In this document: positions 61,301 through 64,000 of the stretch, one piece after another | Layout: every line of letters begins with the position of its first letter | How positions within the stretch are numbered: the stretch's first letter is position 1 | From: Pardosa pseudoannulata | Lineage: Eukaryota; Arthropoda; Arachnida; Araneae; Lycosidae | Direction of reading: 5' to 3' | Length of the DNA stretch: 64,000 bases | Assembly (NCBI GenBank): GCA_032207245.1 | Contig: CM063499.1 | Span: forward strand, 73,931,972-73,995,971 | The notes under the pieces: model-generated | The model's database searches: none | What the model was told of the DNA's origin: nothing | Seen by the model: only the letters and a program-made list of their open reading frames with translations | Position numbers and translations under genes: made by a program

Positions 61301-62370
61301 CTGCTTTTTTAAGACATGTTCTCGATTTAATTTAGAACATATATATATATCCTCAAATCTAAAAATGTTTTCAAGGATTCGTTGTGTTTTGCAGTTATGC
61401 CATAATCGCGATATATACAGTATGGGAGACCTTCAGTCACTAAGCCCTTGAGATCTAGAGCATACAACATCCTCTTTCTCGTCACTCGCTTGCCTCTCCG
61501 GTCTTTATTAGCTCTCATTCTGGCCTAACAAGGGCCGAATCTGTTGGCTGTTAGCATCTATCAAGTACTTTAGACTTCGAGTTAAGGAAATGGCATGACT
61601 GCTAGCAGCCGTTTGAAATCGTCCTGGTTTGATTGATTCTTGTAGGCAAAACACTGACTACACTGATAACACTGATAGCATTCCAACTAAGCAGAGTATT
61701 GATAAAACTCAAGGATATCTTTTTAATAAACGACTCTACTTTTTTAAGACCTGTTCTCGTTTTAATTTAGAGCATATATATATCCTCAAATCTAAAAATG
61801 TTTTCAAGGATTCGTTGTTTTGCAGTGTTTCAGTACCAAGTCATAGTGGAGACAGCTTGTGACTTCGGTTCATGTGATGGAGAGAATCACGAGATTTTCA
61901 ACCCCGGATCTTTACACCTCGAGATGAGAGTAAACAATGGAAAAATCGCCAGGCTTATTTTAACCGATAAGTAAGTCACTCTTTTCTGTTTATGCTATCA
62001 GAATTTAGCAACCTATGGCATGCACGTTTTTAGCTGACATTGACAAATTACCCTAACCACATTCCCATTTTTGCAAGAAGGTACCCCTTAATCTTTTGTA
62101 GGCCATAGGTTGCTCAACCATGTTTGATACACATTGCAATGTAGTGACCAAATTTATTCCTTTGTATTTCAGTTCTGAGCGGCCCTTGAAGGCCGGTGCC
62201 CAGTACGTGTATTTAGCTACGAGCCGTTTCCCTGTGGGCGAAGTGGAAGGCGCTAAAATATGGTGGGGTGATCCAGCGAGGCCTGAGGCAGTGGCAGCAC
62301 CCTCGCCTTACCCGTCTGGCCTCAATCTCAAATCTGTACAGATAAATCCCATAGGGAGGGTAAACAACAT
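24241..62370 (+). CDS. Pancreatic-type triacylglycerol lipase gene (spliced, 3' end beyond window)
   Basis: Summary entry for the nine-exon gene; coding parts are listed separately. The product is a secreted lipase that hydrolyses ester bonds of triacylglycerols or related lipids, probably in digestive secretion. Order: signal peptide (residues 1-22 approx.), alpha/beta-hydrolase domain (about 60-365), PLAT domain (from about 368). Triad: Ser174 in GHSLG, Asp197 in GLDPAGP, His282 in CDHFRS. A lid of 22 residues lies between Cys257 and Cys280, close to the size in classical pancreatic lipase, so a covered active site is likely. The exons add up to 1,445 nt (481 codons plus 2 bases) and all phases are compatible. 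A typical family member has 450-550 residues, so little is missing. No GCF-type N-terminal cysteine motif was found; an extra small exon in the 13-kb first intron is possible. Confidence 0.85.
25330..25505 (+). mobile_element. SINE family A copy
   Basis: Close to the family consensus: GATGGCCGATTGGTTAGGGT, GGGTTCGAATCCC, TCGTAGCCGTTCGGAATCGG, then a CCAAAACAAAAACCAAACC tail. It lies in intron 1 of the lipase gene. Confidence 0.88.
25813..26003 (+). mobile_element. SINE family A copy
   Basis: GCTGAACGATTGGTTAGGGC, GGGTTCGAATCCC and a CAAACCAAACC tail are present. A short flank repeat TCGATGCA occurs at both ends (about 25807 and 26004), a probable target duplication. Confidence 0.83.
26004..27876. 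other. Intron sequence with dispersed repeat pieces
   Basis: No exon found. CAGTGATTTTCAACC at 26263 looks like a hAT terminal repeat, but no partner was found. The adjacent segment GGAGCTAAAATGTGTTTAAC recurs at about 27986. The pyrimidine-rich stretch at 26995-27125 (AGTCACCCCC..., ACTATACC..TAAA) is a second copy of that at 24675-24760. Confidence 0.4.
27877..27960. repeat. TTAA plus twin hairpins, possible piggyBac-like terminus
   Basis: TTAACCCCTTCC at 27877 is followed by two short hairpins with identical arms ATGACGAG/CTCGTCAT (27894-27914, loop TCTAG; 27939-27959, loop CTACA). TTAA+CCC with subterminal palindromes resembles a piggyBac-like element end. No matching opposite end was found. 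A (GT)n tract follows. Confidence 0.4.
28158..28205 (+). mobile_element. SINE family A head fragment
   Basis: Only the tRNA-like head remains (AGAATGGTTAGGTTGCTGAC, then CTTCGTTTCCGG), and the copy stops before the B box. Confidence 0.5.
28678..29545. repeat. Tandem array, unit about 180 bp, five copies
   Basis: Units start near 28682, 28863, 29043, 29215 and 29390. They share TTTGCTGATCTATAGGAAAA, GTACATTTACAAAACCTAAT, GATGAAAGTGTAGTAGAATA and CTTTACGGGAATACGGTTTT. Copies are 85-95% alike by eye. The minus-strand frames in it (28797-28979, 29076-29372) repeat the same residues and are not genes. Confidence 0.85.
29546..29900 (-). other. GC-richer coding-like segment of unknown origin
   Basis: Several overlapping open frames on both strands (such as 29612-29893 minus and 29560-29817 plus) coincide with a GC-rich island. 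The minus frame contains [13 protein letters not shown], which faintly recalls the segment before the integrase in BEL/Pao retrotransposons. I cannot confirm this. It could equally be another decayed transposon piece. It lacks acceptor and donor sites of the right phase to be a lipase exon. Confidence 0.25.
30469..30654 (+). mobile_element. SINE family A copy
   Basis: GCTGAACGATGGCCGATTGG, then TTAGGGTGCTGG; B-box-like GGGTTCGAATACC; tail CCAAACCAAACCAAAC. A probable imperfect target repeat around CAG(A)GTACTTT lies on both sides. Confidence 0.86.
30798..30868. repeat. Two adjacent strong hairpins
   Basis: First: 19-base perfect arms GTATGATGAACTAACAGAT (30798-30816) and its complement (30821-30839), loop AACC. 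Directly next: GGGTACTTAGGCC / GGCCGAATACCC around GAA (30841-30868), imperfect. No coding or known element boundary coincides. Confidence 0.7.
31320..31495 (+). mobile_element. SINE family A copy with 15-bp target duplication
   Basis: The head ATGACCGAATGGTAGAGCGC, the B box GGGTTCGAATCC, and a tail CCCAACCCAACCCAACCC in place of the usual CCAAACC. The target duplication CCGTTTTGTTTTGCC lies at 31305-31319 and 31496-31510. The head resembles the 15.6-kb copy (ACCGAATGGTAGAGC), which suggests a subfamily. Confidence 0.88.
31817..32163 (+). mobile_element. SINE family B (tRNA-derived), about 345 bp
   Basis: The head GATAGCTCAGTTGGCAAAGG and GGTTCGGATCCC fit Pol III A and B boxes of a tRNA-like promoter. 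The body includes CCGTGTTCGTTAAAGGTGAC, GTGGCAGGCCAAGCCTATAA and TCTTCTGCTTGGTCCCTG, ending near CTTGGTTTCACCAAATG. Further copies lie at 44068, 49165 and 50481. The tRNA-like head is too altered at its base for me to call a functional tRNA. Confidence 0.82.
32203..33040. mobile_element. Non-autonomous hAT-like element
   Basis: Ends CTGGGATGGGCAAACTTTTT and, on the other strand, CAGGGTTGCAAATATGGCCC resemble hAT termini. The flanks ATTTAGAA (32195-32202) and ATTTAGAT (33041-33048) match at 7 of 8 positions, the hAT target-duplication length. No intact transposase. Small minus frames inside are not recognisable. Confidence 0.6.
33049..34137. other. Intron sequence, nothing recognised
   Basis: AT-rich. 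A GGGTCATTTGACCC palindrome occurs at 33691-33704. No exon with a proper acceptor, phase and donor was found. Confidence 0.4.
34138..34475 (+). mobile_element. Solo LTR with internal tRNA-like segment
   Basis: A 338-bp unit starting TGCCGCATAAAG and ending CTTCGTGACA, bounded by ATAT on both sides (34134-34137 and 34476-34479), so TG...CA with a 4-bp duplication as in Ty3-type LTRs. It contains GGGTATAAAAGC (TATA box) and CAATAAATTC (polyadenylation signal) in the right order for U3-R-U5. At 34170-34235 it also has TGGCCGAATGG and GGTTCGATGC, which fit Pol III A and B boxes. Other copies are at 41774 and 44646. No internal retroelement coding adjoins, so it is solo. Confidence 0.78.
34588..35766. 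mobile_element. hAT-like element, degenerate
   Basis: The inverted termini CAGTGGCGTGCGGT start at 34588 and end at 35766. The flanking octamers ATTGCCGT (34580-34587) and ATTGTTGT (35767-35774) match at 6 of 8; both differences are C/T transitions. Subterminal GTGCAG motifs are shared. Internal frames (34778-35020 plus, 35458-35958 minus) have no recognised transposase motif. Confidence 0.65.
35775..36371. other. Intron sequence, nothing recognised
   Basis: No exon, repeat end or RNA gene seen. Confidence 0.4.
36374..37286 (-). mobile_element. Tigger/pogo-like element with transposase C-terminal remnant
   Basis: Perfect 20-bp terminal inverted repeats start CACTCAAACCTGTTTTTGTG and are flanked by TA (36372-36373, 37287-37288). 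The minus frame 36748-37074 reads like the C-terminal tail of pogo/Tigger transposases: LERTSKF-type segment [17 protein letters not shown] followed by QKLITDYM. The catalytic core is absent, so this is a 913-bp deletion derivative. Confidence 0.72.
37637..37872 (+). CDS. Lipase exon 2: N-terminal strands and HGF segment
   Basis: Acceptor TTTTATTTTAG at 37636, donor GTAATT at 37873. Phase 1 in, phase 0 out. Residues 31-109 of the assembled protein. The frame reads [25 protein letters not shown], then [19 protein letters not shown] and SDWMQ. The block [10 protein letters not shown]...WM is the conserved beta-strand and oxyanion-forming HGF turn of pancreatic lipases. An NFT sequon suggests possible glycosylation. 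The overlapping frames on both strands are shadows. Confidence 0.85.
38030..39730 (+). pseudogene. RTE-like LINE remnant, split by another LINE
   Basis: Lies in intron 2. The reverse transcriptase part at about 38085-38340 reads [12 protein letters not shown], the place of the catalytic YADD motif, now damaged, and then [12 protein letters not shown]. It is interrupted at 38345-39113 by a minus-strand LINE and resumes with [36 protein letters not shown], then after a TGA in place of Trp and a frameshift, [26 protein letters not shown]. These are hallmark C-terminal motifs of RTE-type and related non-LTR elements. Several stops make it inactive. Confidence 0.78.
38345..39113 (-). pseudogene. 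Jockey/I-type LINE 3' end inserted in the RTE remnant
   Basis: The minus frame 39111-38608 (167 aa) begins within RNase H ([19 protein letters not shown], including the conserved HxGxxGNExAD pattern) and continues to the C-terminal cysteine/histidine region ([34 protein letters not shown]). The 3' untranslated part reaches a short tail CCAACCAACCAA rather than poly-A (38345-38360 reversed). 5'-truncated, as is usual for LINE insertions. No clear target duplication. Confidence 0.82.
39900..41773. other. Intron 2 sequence, nothing recognised
   Basis: AT-rich. No exon needed here: the protein alignment is continuous from exon 2 (WMQ) to exon 3 (RMKDAF). A minus frame at 40350-40568 is not recognisable. 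Confidence 0.45.
41774..42114 (-). mobile_element. Solo LTR, second copy (minus strand)
   Basis: A 341-bp copy of the 34.1-kb LTR in reverse, again TG...CA and again flanked by ATAT (41770-41773 and 42115-42118). The TATA box GGGTATAAAAGC, the AATAAA signal and the tRNA-like boxes (TGGCCGAATGG, GGTTCGATGC) are all conserved. Confidence 0.82.
42375..42521 (+). CDS. Lipase exon 3
   Basis: Acceptor CATCTTTTAG at 42374, donor GTAAGG at 42522. Phase 0 at both ends, 49 codons (residues 110-158). It reads [20 protein letters not shown], then [27 protein letters not shown] matches the conserved beta-strand plus VDW of pancreatic lipases, and YxQA lies at its usual distance. It is only 147 nt and easily missed as an open frame. 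A minisatellite starts about 100 bp after its donor. Confidence 0.9.
42570..42968. repeat. 19-bp minisatellite
   Basis: The unit ATGCAACATATTTACATTT is repeated about eleven times (42779-42968), preceded by looser ATTTATGTAATATATTTAC copies from 42600. The predicted frames here are artefacts. Confidence 0.88.
42969..43352. repeat. 24-bp minisatellite, sixteen copies in ordered variant blocks
   Basis: Units of GCAATGATAGTTACCTTAAT plus GTGT. The first eight carry ATAGTTACC, the next five ATAGTCACC, the last three ATTGTCACC. The 24-bp period is a multiple of 3, so frames stay open on both strands (AMIVTLMC and IIAHIKVT repeats) without being genes. Confidence 0.92.
43353..44067. other. Intron 3 sequence, nothing recognised
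   Basis: No exon or repeat family seen. Confidence 0.4.
44068..44410 (+). mobile_element. SINE family B copy
   Basis: The head ATCAGCTCAGTCGACAAAGC, GGTTCGGAGCC in the B-box position, then CGTGTTCGTTAAAGGTGACT and TCTTCTACTTGGTCCCTGCT. It ends near CTTGGTTTGACCAAGTGGC. Confidence 0.82.
44584..44640 (+). mobile_element. SINE family A head fragment
   Basis: ATGGCCGAATAGTTAGGGTG and CTTTCGGAACTGGAGTTTG, then GTTCGTTCGTTCGATCG. It is cut at the junction with the LTR fragment. Confidence 0.55.
44646..44848 (-). mobile_element. Solo LTR fragment, third copy
   Basis: Matches the tRNA-like half of the LTRs at 34.1 and 41.8 kb in reverse; the TATA/poly-A half is missing. The preserved end (..GCGGCA at 44848) is followed by ATAT, as in the full copies. 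Confidence 0.75.
44849..46830. repeat. About 2 kb TATG/TATATA microsatellite
   Basis: Almost entirely ATATATGTATGTATGTTA-type repeats, evolving from TATATATGTATGTATATTAA units (44860-45010) to longer (TATG)n(TA)n blocks. Only poly-Tyr/Met/Ile artefact frames occur. It ends about 250 bp before exon 4. Confidence 0.92.
47083..47191 (+). CDS. Lipase exon 4: nucleophile elbow
   Basis: Acceptor TTTCCCTTAG at 47082, donor GTGAGA at 47192. Phase 0 in, phase 1 out; 36 codons plus one base (residues 159-195). It reads [20 protein letters not shown], then [26 protein letters not shown] contains the GXSXG nucleophile elbow (Ser174) and matches the classic pancreatic lipase HVIGHSLGAH block. Minus-strand frames at 47005-47257 are shadows. 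Confidence 0.93.
47550..48250. repeat. 26-bp minisatellite in intron 4
   Basis: The unit TATTTACTAAATGTATATTT plus AATAGA is repeated about 25 times with drift (ACTCAGTG, AATGGA, ATCGAT variants). Confidence 0.88.
48645..48985 (-). mobile_element. Helitron fragment (5' half, minus strand)
   Basis: Matches the family 5' half in reverse: ATGGTATTAAACGCTCGAAA, TGAAGCATATTTATACCAAT, AGATGCCTCTATCCATTTCA, ending near AAGTTAAGCTATTATTTTAAAG. Both ends are decayed and there is no 3' hairpin. Ends about 40 bp before exon 5. Confidence 0.72.
49024..49140 (+). CDS. Lipase exon 5: catalytic aspartate
   Basis: Acceptor CTTTACAG at 49023, donor GTGGGT at 49141, phase 1 at both ends. The split Gly195 is completed and followed by [20 protein letters not shown], then [18 protein letters not shown] (residues 196-233). 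Asp197 in GLDPAGP is the catalytic acid, and [15 protein letters not shown] is the near-invariant pancreatic lipase segment. There is no frameshift. Confidence 0.94.
49165..49480 (+). mobile_element. Diverged SINE family B copy
   Basis: GAGAGTTCGAAGTCCGAGCC, GACCGTCGTGTTCACTAACG, GTTCGTGGGCACAATGTTCT and TTTGTTTGTTCCCTG follow the family order with many changes. Lies just after the exon 5 donor. Confidence 0.65.
49481..50160. other. Intron 5 sequence, nothing recognised
   Basis: The frame at 49452-49634 begins in the SINE tail and is not recognisable. Confidence 0.4.
50161..50338 (+). mobile_element. SINE family A copy
   Basis: GGCGAACGATGGTCGACTGG, GGGTTCGAATCTTAGCC, ATAGCCGTTTCGAATC and a CCAAACCAAACC tail. 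A strongly diverged second copy (GCTGACGATGGCTGAATAGG, 50347-50460) follows directly. Confidence 0.8.
50481..50825 (+). mobile_element. SINE family B copy
   Basis: CGCAGTAGCTCAGCCGGCAA, GGGTTCGGAACCC, CCGTGTTCATTAAAGGTGAC, GTGGCAGGCCAAGTCTATGG, ending CTTGATTTGACCAAGTGGC. The minus frame over it is antisense noise. Confidence 0.84.
50931..51110 (+). mobile_element. SINE family A copy
   Basis: GGCCGAACGATGGGCTAATA, GGGTTTGAATCTC, TTCGTAGCCGTTTGGAATCG and a CCAAAACCAAAACAAACC tail. Lies 80 bp before exon 6. Confidence 0.86.
51191..51307 (+). CDS. Lipase exon 6: beta-strand and lid
   Basis: Acceptor TTTATTACAG at 51190, donor GTAAGT at 51308, phase 1 at both ends. Residues 234-272 read [48 protein letters not shown] is the conserved GHxDFxPNGG block. 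Cys257 opens the disulfide-closed lid, which continues into exon 7 and closes at Cys280. The lid is as long as in classical pancreatic lipase, unlike the short lids of phospholipase-A1-type relatives. Confidence 0.94.
51646..52086. mobile_element. TTAA-flanked, piggyBac-like MITE
   Basis: TTAA at 51642-51645 and 52087-52090 flank ends that begin CCCTTTAAT on both strands (CCCTTTAATATGGGAC; CCCTTTAATGCCTGGCGT). TTAA target and CCC termini are the piggyBac pattern. About 440 bp, non-coding. Confidence 0.6.
52310..52532. mobile_element. Possible second TTAA-flanked element
   Basis: TTAACCCCTTGAGT at 52311 and, reversed, TTAACCTTTTCGTGTGCC ending at 52536. The inverted match is weak, but the TTAA+CC pattern and length suggest another piggyBac-like remnant sharing its TTAA with the next element. 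Confidence 0.35.
52537..53192. mobile_element. TTAA-flanked element with about 32-bp inverted repeats
   Basis: Flanked by TTAA (52533-52536, 53193-53196). Ends CGCATTAATTAAAA then CTCGGCTTTTAACC, and CGCATTAATTAAAAGG then CTCGACTTTTAACC, agree over about 32 bp with three to four differences. It contains a mariner fragment (52685-52960). Confidence 0.62.
52685..52960 (-). mobile_element. mariner 3' fragment nested in the TTAA element
   Basis: Matches in reverse the mariner piece at 53.8-54.2 kb: AACTAACTTTTGCTA near the end, TTCAAGGTAGTTTAAAGTTG, and TCTCCTCTGTGGTTTGCAAA. No frame is left. Confidence 0.6.
53284..53416. mobile_element. Short MITE, 133 bp
   Basis: Imperfect inverted ends GGCCTGTCTCACCAAAGTCG and GGCCGGTTTCACCAAAATCA (26 of about 32 positions). 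No coding. Target duplication unclear. Confidence 0.55.
53830..54172 (+). mobile_element. mariner C-terminal remnant
   Basis: Reads [18 protein letters not shown], a decayed form of the mariner PHPxYSPDLAPxDxF motif that holds the third catalytic Asp, then stops. Ends with AACTAACTTTTGCTAC in reverse near 54150. A further partial copy lies at 54205-54365 (same [11 protein letters not shown] block). Confidence 0.68.
54205..54365 (+). mobile_element. mariner fragment, second partial copy
   Basis: Repeats the block AGACTCCAGTTGTACCCCAT through GGAGGACTTTCTT of the copy at 53.88 kb and then breaks off. Confidence 0.62.
54709..54993 (+). CDS. Lipase exon 7: catalytic histidine and end of hydrolase domain
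   Basis: Acceptor CTTTATTTCAG at 54708, donor GTAAGT at 54994, phase 1 at both ends. After the split Ala273 it reads [20 protein letters not shown], then [40 protein letters not shown], and so on to KPFC. His282 in CDHFRS is the catalytic base and Cys280 closes the lid. The Cys-rich stretch with [18 protein letters not shown] matches the family's CxPCPxxGCPxMGHYAD segment, including its disulfide pattern. At 285 nt it is the longest exon. Confidence 0.95.
55181..55909 (-). pseudogene. Deleted mariner element
   Basis: Ends GGTGCATCCAGAATGTAAGT and, reversed, GGCGCATCCTGAGAATAAGT are mariner-type inverted repeats, about 730 bp apart instead of the usual 1.3 kb. On the minus strand the transposase survives in pieces: [37 protein letters not shown], then [20 protein letters not shown]. 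The first catalytic Asp (GDETW in active relatives) is Asn here, and the rest of the DDD core is lost. Lies in intron 7. Confidence 0.85.
56085..56870. repeat. Tandem array, unit about 125 bp, six to seven copies
   Basis: The units share AATTTAGATTTTAGGAATGA, TGAAACG, AAAATGTGAATGATAAATTT and TGCACAAAAATTCACA. Central copies are nearly identical, outer ones diverged. Confidence 0.85.
56871..57430. other. Intron 7 sequence, nothing recognised
   Basis: AT-rich, no repeat family or exon seen. Confidence 0.4.
57431..57597 (+). mobile_element. SINE family A copy
   Basis: GGCCGAACGATGGTTAGGGT (a short internal deletion in the A-box region), GGGTTCGAATCCC, and a CCAAACCAAAAAAC tail. Confidence 0.86.
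57721..57886 (+). mobile_element. SINE family A copy, first of a pair
   Basis: Consensus-like GGCCGAACGATGACCGATTG, GGGTTCGAATCCC. Its tail is cut short (CACTAAAAAATAAA). Flanked by CTTCCAATTCTG at 57711-57722 and 57899-57910. Confidence 0.88.
57908..58084 (+). mobile_element. SINE family A copy, second of a pair
   Basis: Nearly identical to the preceding copy with a complete CCAAACCAAACC tail. Flanked by the same CTTCCAATTCTG at 57899-57910 and 58087-58098. Confidence 0.88.
58290..61825. repeat. Complex tandem array carrying copies of the exon 8 acceptor
   Basis: About ten related units fill the last 3.5 kb of intron 7. Shared core: AAATCTAAAAATGTTTTCAA, GGATTCGTTGTGTTTTGCAG. After this core there are two types. 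Type A continues TTATGCCATCCTCGTGATGT (58717, 59417, 60405 and 61395 approx.). Type B continues TGTTCCAGTACCAAGTCATA, a copy of the exon 8 start (59130, 59831, 60118, 60821, 61103). The true exon follows the last core at 61826. Minus-frame 61327-61518 is noise. Confidence 0.9.
61826..61970 (+). CDS. Lipase exon 8: start of the PLAT domain
   Basis: Acceptor GTTGTTTTGCAG at 61825, donor GTAAGT at 61971; phase 1 in, phase 2 out. After the split Leu368 it reads [20 protein letters not shown], then [27 protein letters not shown]. The YQV..V strand after the Cys-rich linker matches the first strand of the C-terminal PLAT beta-sandwich (colipase-binding domain in vertebrate lipases). Acceptor choice: a second AG eleven... 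bases downstream (TTTCAG) would shift the frame, so the upstream AG is used. This exon's first 25 bases are repeated five times upstream. Confidence 0.88.
62173..62370 (+). CDS. Lipase exon 9: PLAT domain, continued
   Basis: Acceptor TTGTATTTCAG at 62172, donor GTAAGT at 62371; phase 2 in and out. Asn416 is completed, then [40 protein letters not shown], and so on to GRVNN, with the last Met split. [11 protein letters not shown] matches the PLAT strand written VGDLQMVKFIWYN in human pancreatic lipase. The remaining strands and stop codon must be in exons beyond 64000, unless the final exon is hidden by the Tc1 insertion, which I did not see. Confidence 0.9.
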
Positions 62371-62628
62371 GTAAGTATTGTACAGAGATAAATTTTTGTT
62401 GTAATTTCTAGTATTAGGGATAAGAGTATGTTAGTCATCTTAGTAACGAGTATTGGAGAAAGTTCGTCAATTTTATCTCACTAAATATTGTTACAGTAAA
62501 TTGGTTCAACCAATATATTTCCTCGGTTTGTTTTGTTCTGTACAACGCAGTGATAACTTTATTATCAGTACACATACATAGACTAACGCCTTAAGGCTTA
62601 ATGTTATCGTGCCCAATATTTATATATA

Positions 62629-63818
62629 CACTCAAGAGCCAAAACATTATGACCACCTGTCAATAACGAGTTGGCTCACCTTTGGCGAGCAACACAGCTT
62701 CAACCCGCCTTGGCATGGATGCCCTAAATCATTGGTAGATGGCCGGAGACAGATTGTATCAGGTGTTTAAGCAATGGTTAAGCAAATCCGATATATTGCG
62801 AATGGGTGGTCTTTGAACTCTGAGCTGCCGTCCCATGACATCCCAAATGTGTTCTATCGGATTGAGATCCGGTGAGTTAGGCGATCAGGACATTAACTGG
62901 AATTCAATATCCTGTTCATGGAACCACTCCAACACAATTTTATCCTTGTGACACGGGCTGTTGTACCGTTAGAACATTCCATTTCCAGCTGGAAAAACAG
63001 AGGCCATGTAAGGGTGCAACTGGTTCGCAGTGATGTTCAGATACCCTGTAGCATTCATGGTCTGCTCTACTACAACCACGGCTCTCCACGCCTAAGAAAA
63101 CGTCCCCCAAATCATAATACCGCCACCACTGGCCTGTGTATGACCTACTGTACATTGAGAAACTGTTCACCTGGAAGACGGCGTATCCTGACAAGGTTAT
63201 CGGCGCGATGAATGACAAACCGTGATTCATCTGACCAGACAACTCTCTCCCACTGATCTATGGACCAGTCGCGATGTTCGTGGGCCTAGCGTAGGCGCAG
63301 TTGGCGATGACGCTTGGTCATCAAAGGCACACGAGTGGGACGTTTGCTGCGTAGCCCATATCCAACAGTGTCCCCTGAACAGTGTGCTCCGATACTATTC
63401 TACTTGGCCCTGCATTGTATTGGGTTGTCAGCTGAGCCACTGTCTGGCTCCGGTTTTGCTTCACCATGCGAGACAGTCTCCGACGACCTTTTTCTTTGAT
63501 AGCGTGAGGGCGTCCAACACCATGTCGTCTACTGCTGGTTTCATCGTCATTCTTCCACTTTGAATAAGTACTAACAGCTAAAGATCGCGAACAACCCACG
63601 AGTCTTTCGAGCCTTCTAGCCATTACAATCTGCCCTCTATCAAAATCGCTTAGATCCGCAGCCTTTCCCATCACACACAGAAGTAAGTGAAAGAATGATT
63701 CTTCAGACTCTCCAGCAGCAGTTAAATACCACTCCCACCTGATCACGTGCCTTCCACGTCATCCAGGCGAGTTCATTGCAAAATGTAGGGGTGGTCATAA
63801 TGTTTTGGCTCTTGAGTG
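62629..63818 (-). mobile_element. Tc1-like transposon, second family, defective
   Basis: Perfect 29-bp inverted repeats start CACTCAAGAGCCAAAACATT, with TA duplications at 62627-62628 and 63819-63820. 1,190 bp. On the minus strand the decayed transposase fills most of it. Confidence 0.92.
62780..63671 (-). pseudogene. Tc1 transposase pseudogene
   Basis: Begins at 63671 on the minus strand with MGKAADLSDFDRGQIVMARR and a helix-turn-helix region (GCSRSLAVSTYSKW; RRHGVGRPHAI). After a stop at about 63321 the DDE core continues in other frames: SGQMNHGLSFI (normally D-E-SRF-type, catalytic Asp changed), GYAVFQVNSFS, then near 62890-62800 SPDLNPIEHIWDVMGRQLRV with the catalytic Glu intact. Several frameshifts and substitutions make it dead, though its termini are perfect, so it may have been mobilised in trans. 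Confidence 0.82.
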
Positions 63819-63820
63819 TA

Positions 63821-64000
63821 TATAATTCAGAATGTAATAATAGACTATGAATTAAAACTTTATCGAAACTAAACAAAACTTATTTGCAAATTGAAAAACA
63901 CTCAATTTTGCGTACTTCAATTTTAAGCTGGCGAGAAAAATTCTGAAAACTAGAACTGAAAACTACGGGGTGTTTTACTGTGTACAACAATAAAAAAAAA
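63821..64000. other. Intron sequence to window end, nothing recognised
   Basis: AT-rich. The next lipase exon is not reached. Confidence 0.45.

Noticed and set aside
58290..61825. CRISPR-like repeat arrangement
   Set aside because: Eukaryotic intron context. Units are 250-400 bp with no short uniform repeats or unique spacers.
63222..63563. Plus-strand frame of 113 codons
   Set aside because: Antisense of the minus-strand Tc1 transposase pseudogene.

Overview
This is an AT-rich, repeat-dense eukaryotic window. GT-AG introns of 0.2 to about 13 kb, several superfamilies of animal DNA transposons, two tRNA-derived SINE families, non-LTR retrotransposons with RNase H, and a pancreatic-lipase-type digestive enzyme gene together suggest an arthropod, most likely an arachnid (spider-like). 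The lineage call is inference from the type of content and was not tested against a database. No bacterial genes, CRISPR arrays, rRNA genes or convincing functional tRNA genes were seen. Most short open reading frames are chance products of AT-rich sequence or of microsatellites.

One real host gene runs along the + strand: a secreted triacylglycerol lipase of the pancreatic lipase family (alpha/beta hydrolase plus PLAT domain). I place nine coding exons: a signal-peptide exon at 24241-24331, then 37637-37872, 42375-42521, 47083-47191, 49024-49140, 51191-51307, 54709-54993, 61826-61970 and 62173-62370. Splice phases agree at every junction. The catalytic triad is intact (Ser in GHSLG, Asp in GLDPAGP, His in CDHFRS), and a 22-residue lid lies between two cysteines. 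The coding sequence is about 481 codons at the last donor site, so at least one more exon lies beyond the window. A second signal-peptide exon with the same end phase (11743-11827) may be an alternative first exon or belong to another gene.

Layout: 0-3.3 kb, a 1.15-kb direct duplication, small tandem repeats and a LINE fragment. 3.6-6.7 kb, a SINE, a Tigger/pogo fossil with a nested MITE, and a nearly intact Tc1 element. 6.8-11 kb, a 70-bp tandem array, a Helitron and a LINE fragment. 11.7-12.7 kb, candidate exon 1a and a duplicated segment. 12.9-15.6 kb, a roughly 200-bp tandem array. 15.6-18.6 kb, SINEs, a Helitron and a 12-bp microsatellite between inverted repeats. 20-23.5 kb, a long inverted repeat enclosing nested Helitrons. 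24.2 kb, exon 1b. 25-37.6 kb (intron 1), SINEs, a 180-bp tandem array, two hAT-like elements, a solo LTR and a Tigger-like element. 37.6-62.4 kb, the remaining exons among LINEs, solo LTRs, minisatellites, TTAA-flanked elements, mariner fragments, and a tandem array before exon 8 that repeats the splice acceptor and the start of the exon. 62.6-63.8 kb, a second, broken Tc1 element.

The best leads are the array of decoy splice acceptors before exon 8, the paired signal-peptide exons, a solo-LTR family carrying tRNA-like Pol III boxes, and a Helitron insertion whose empty site can be read directly from the window.
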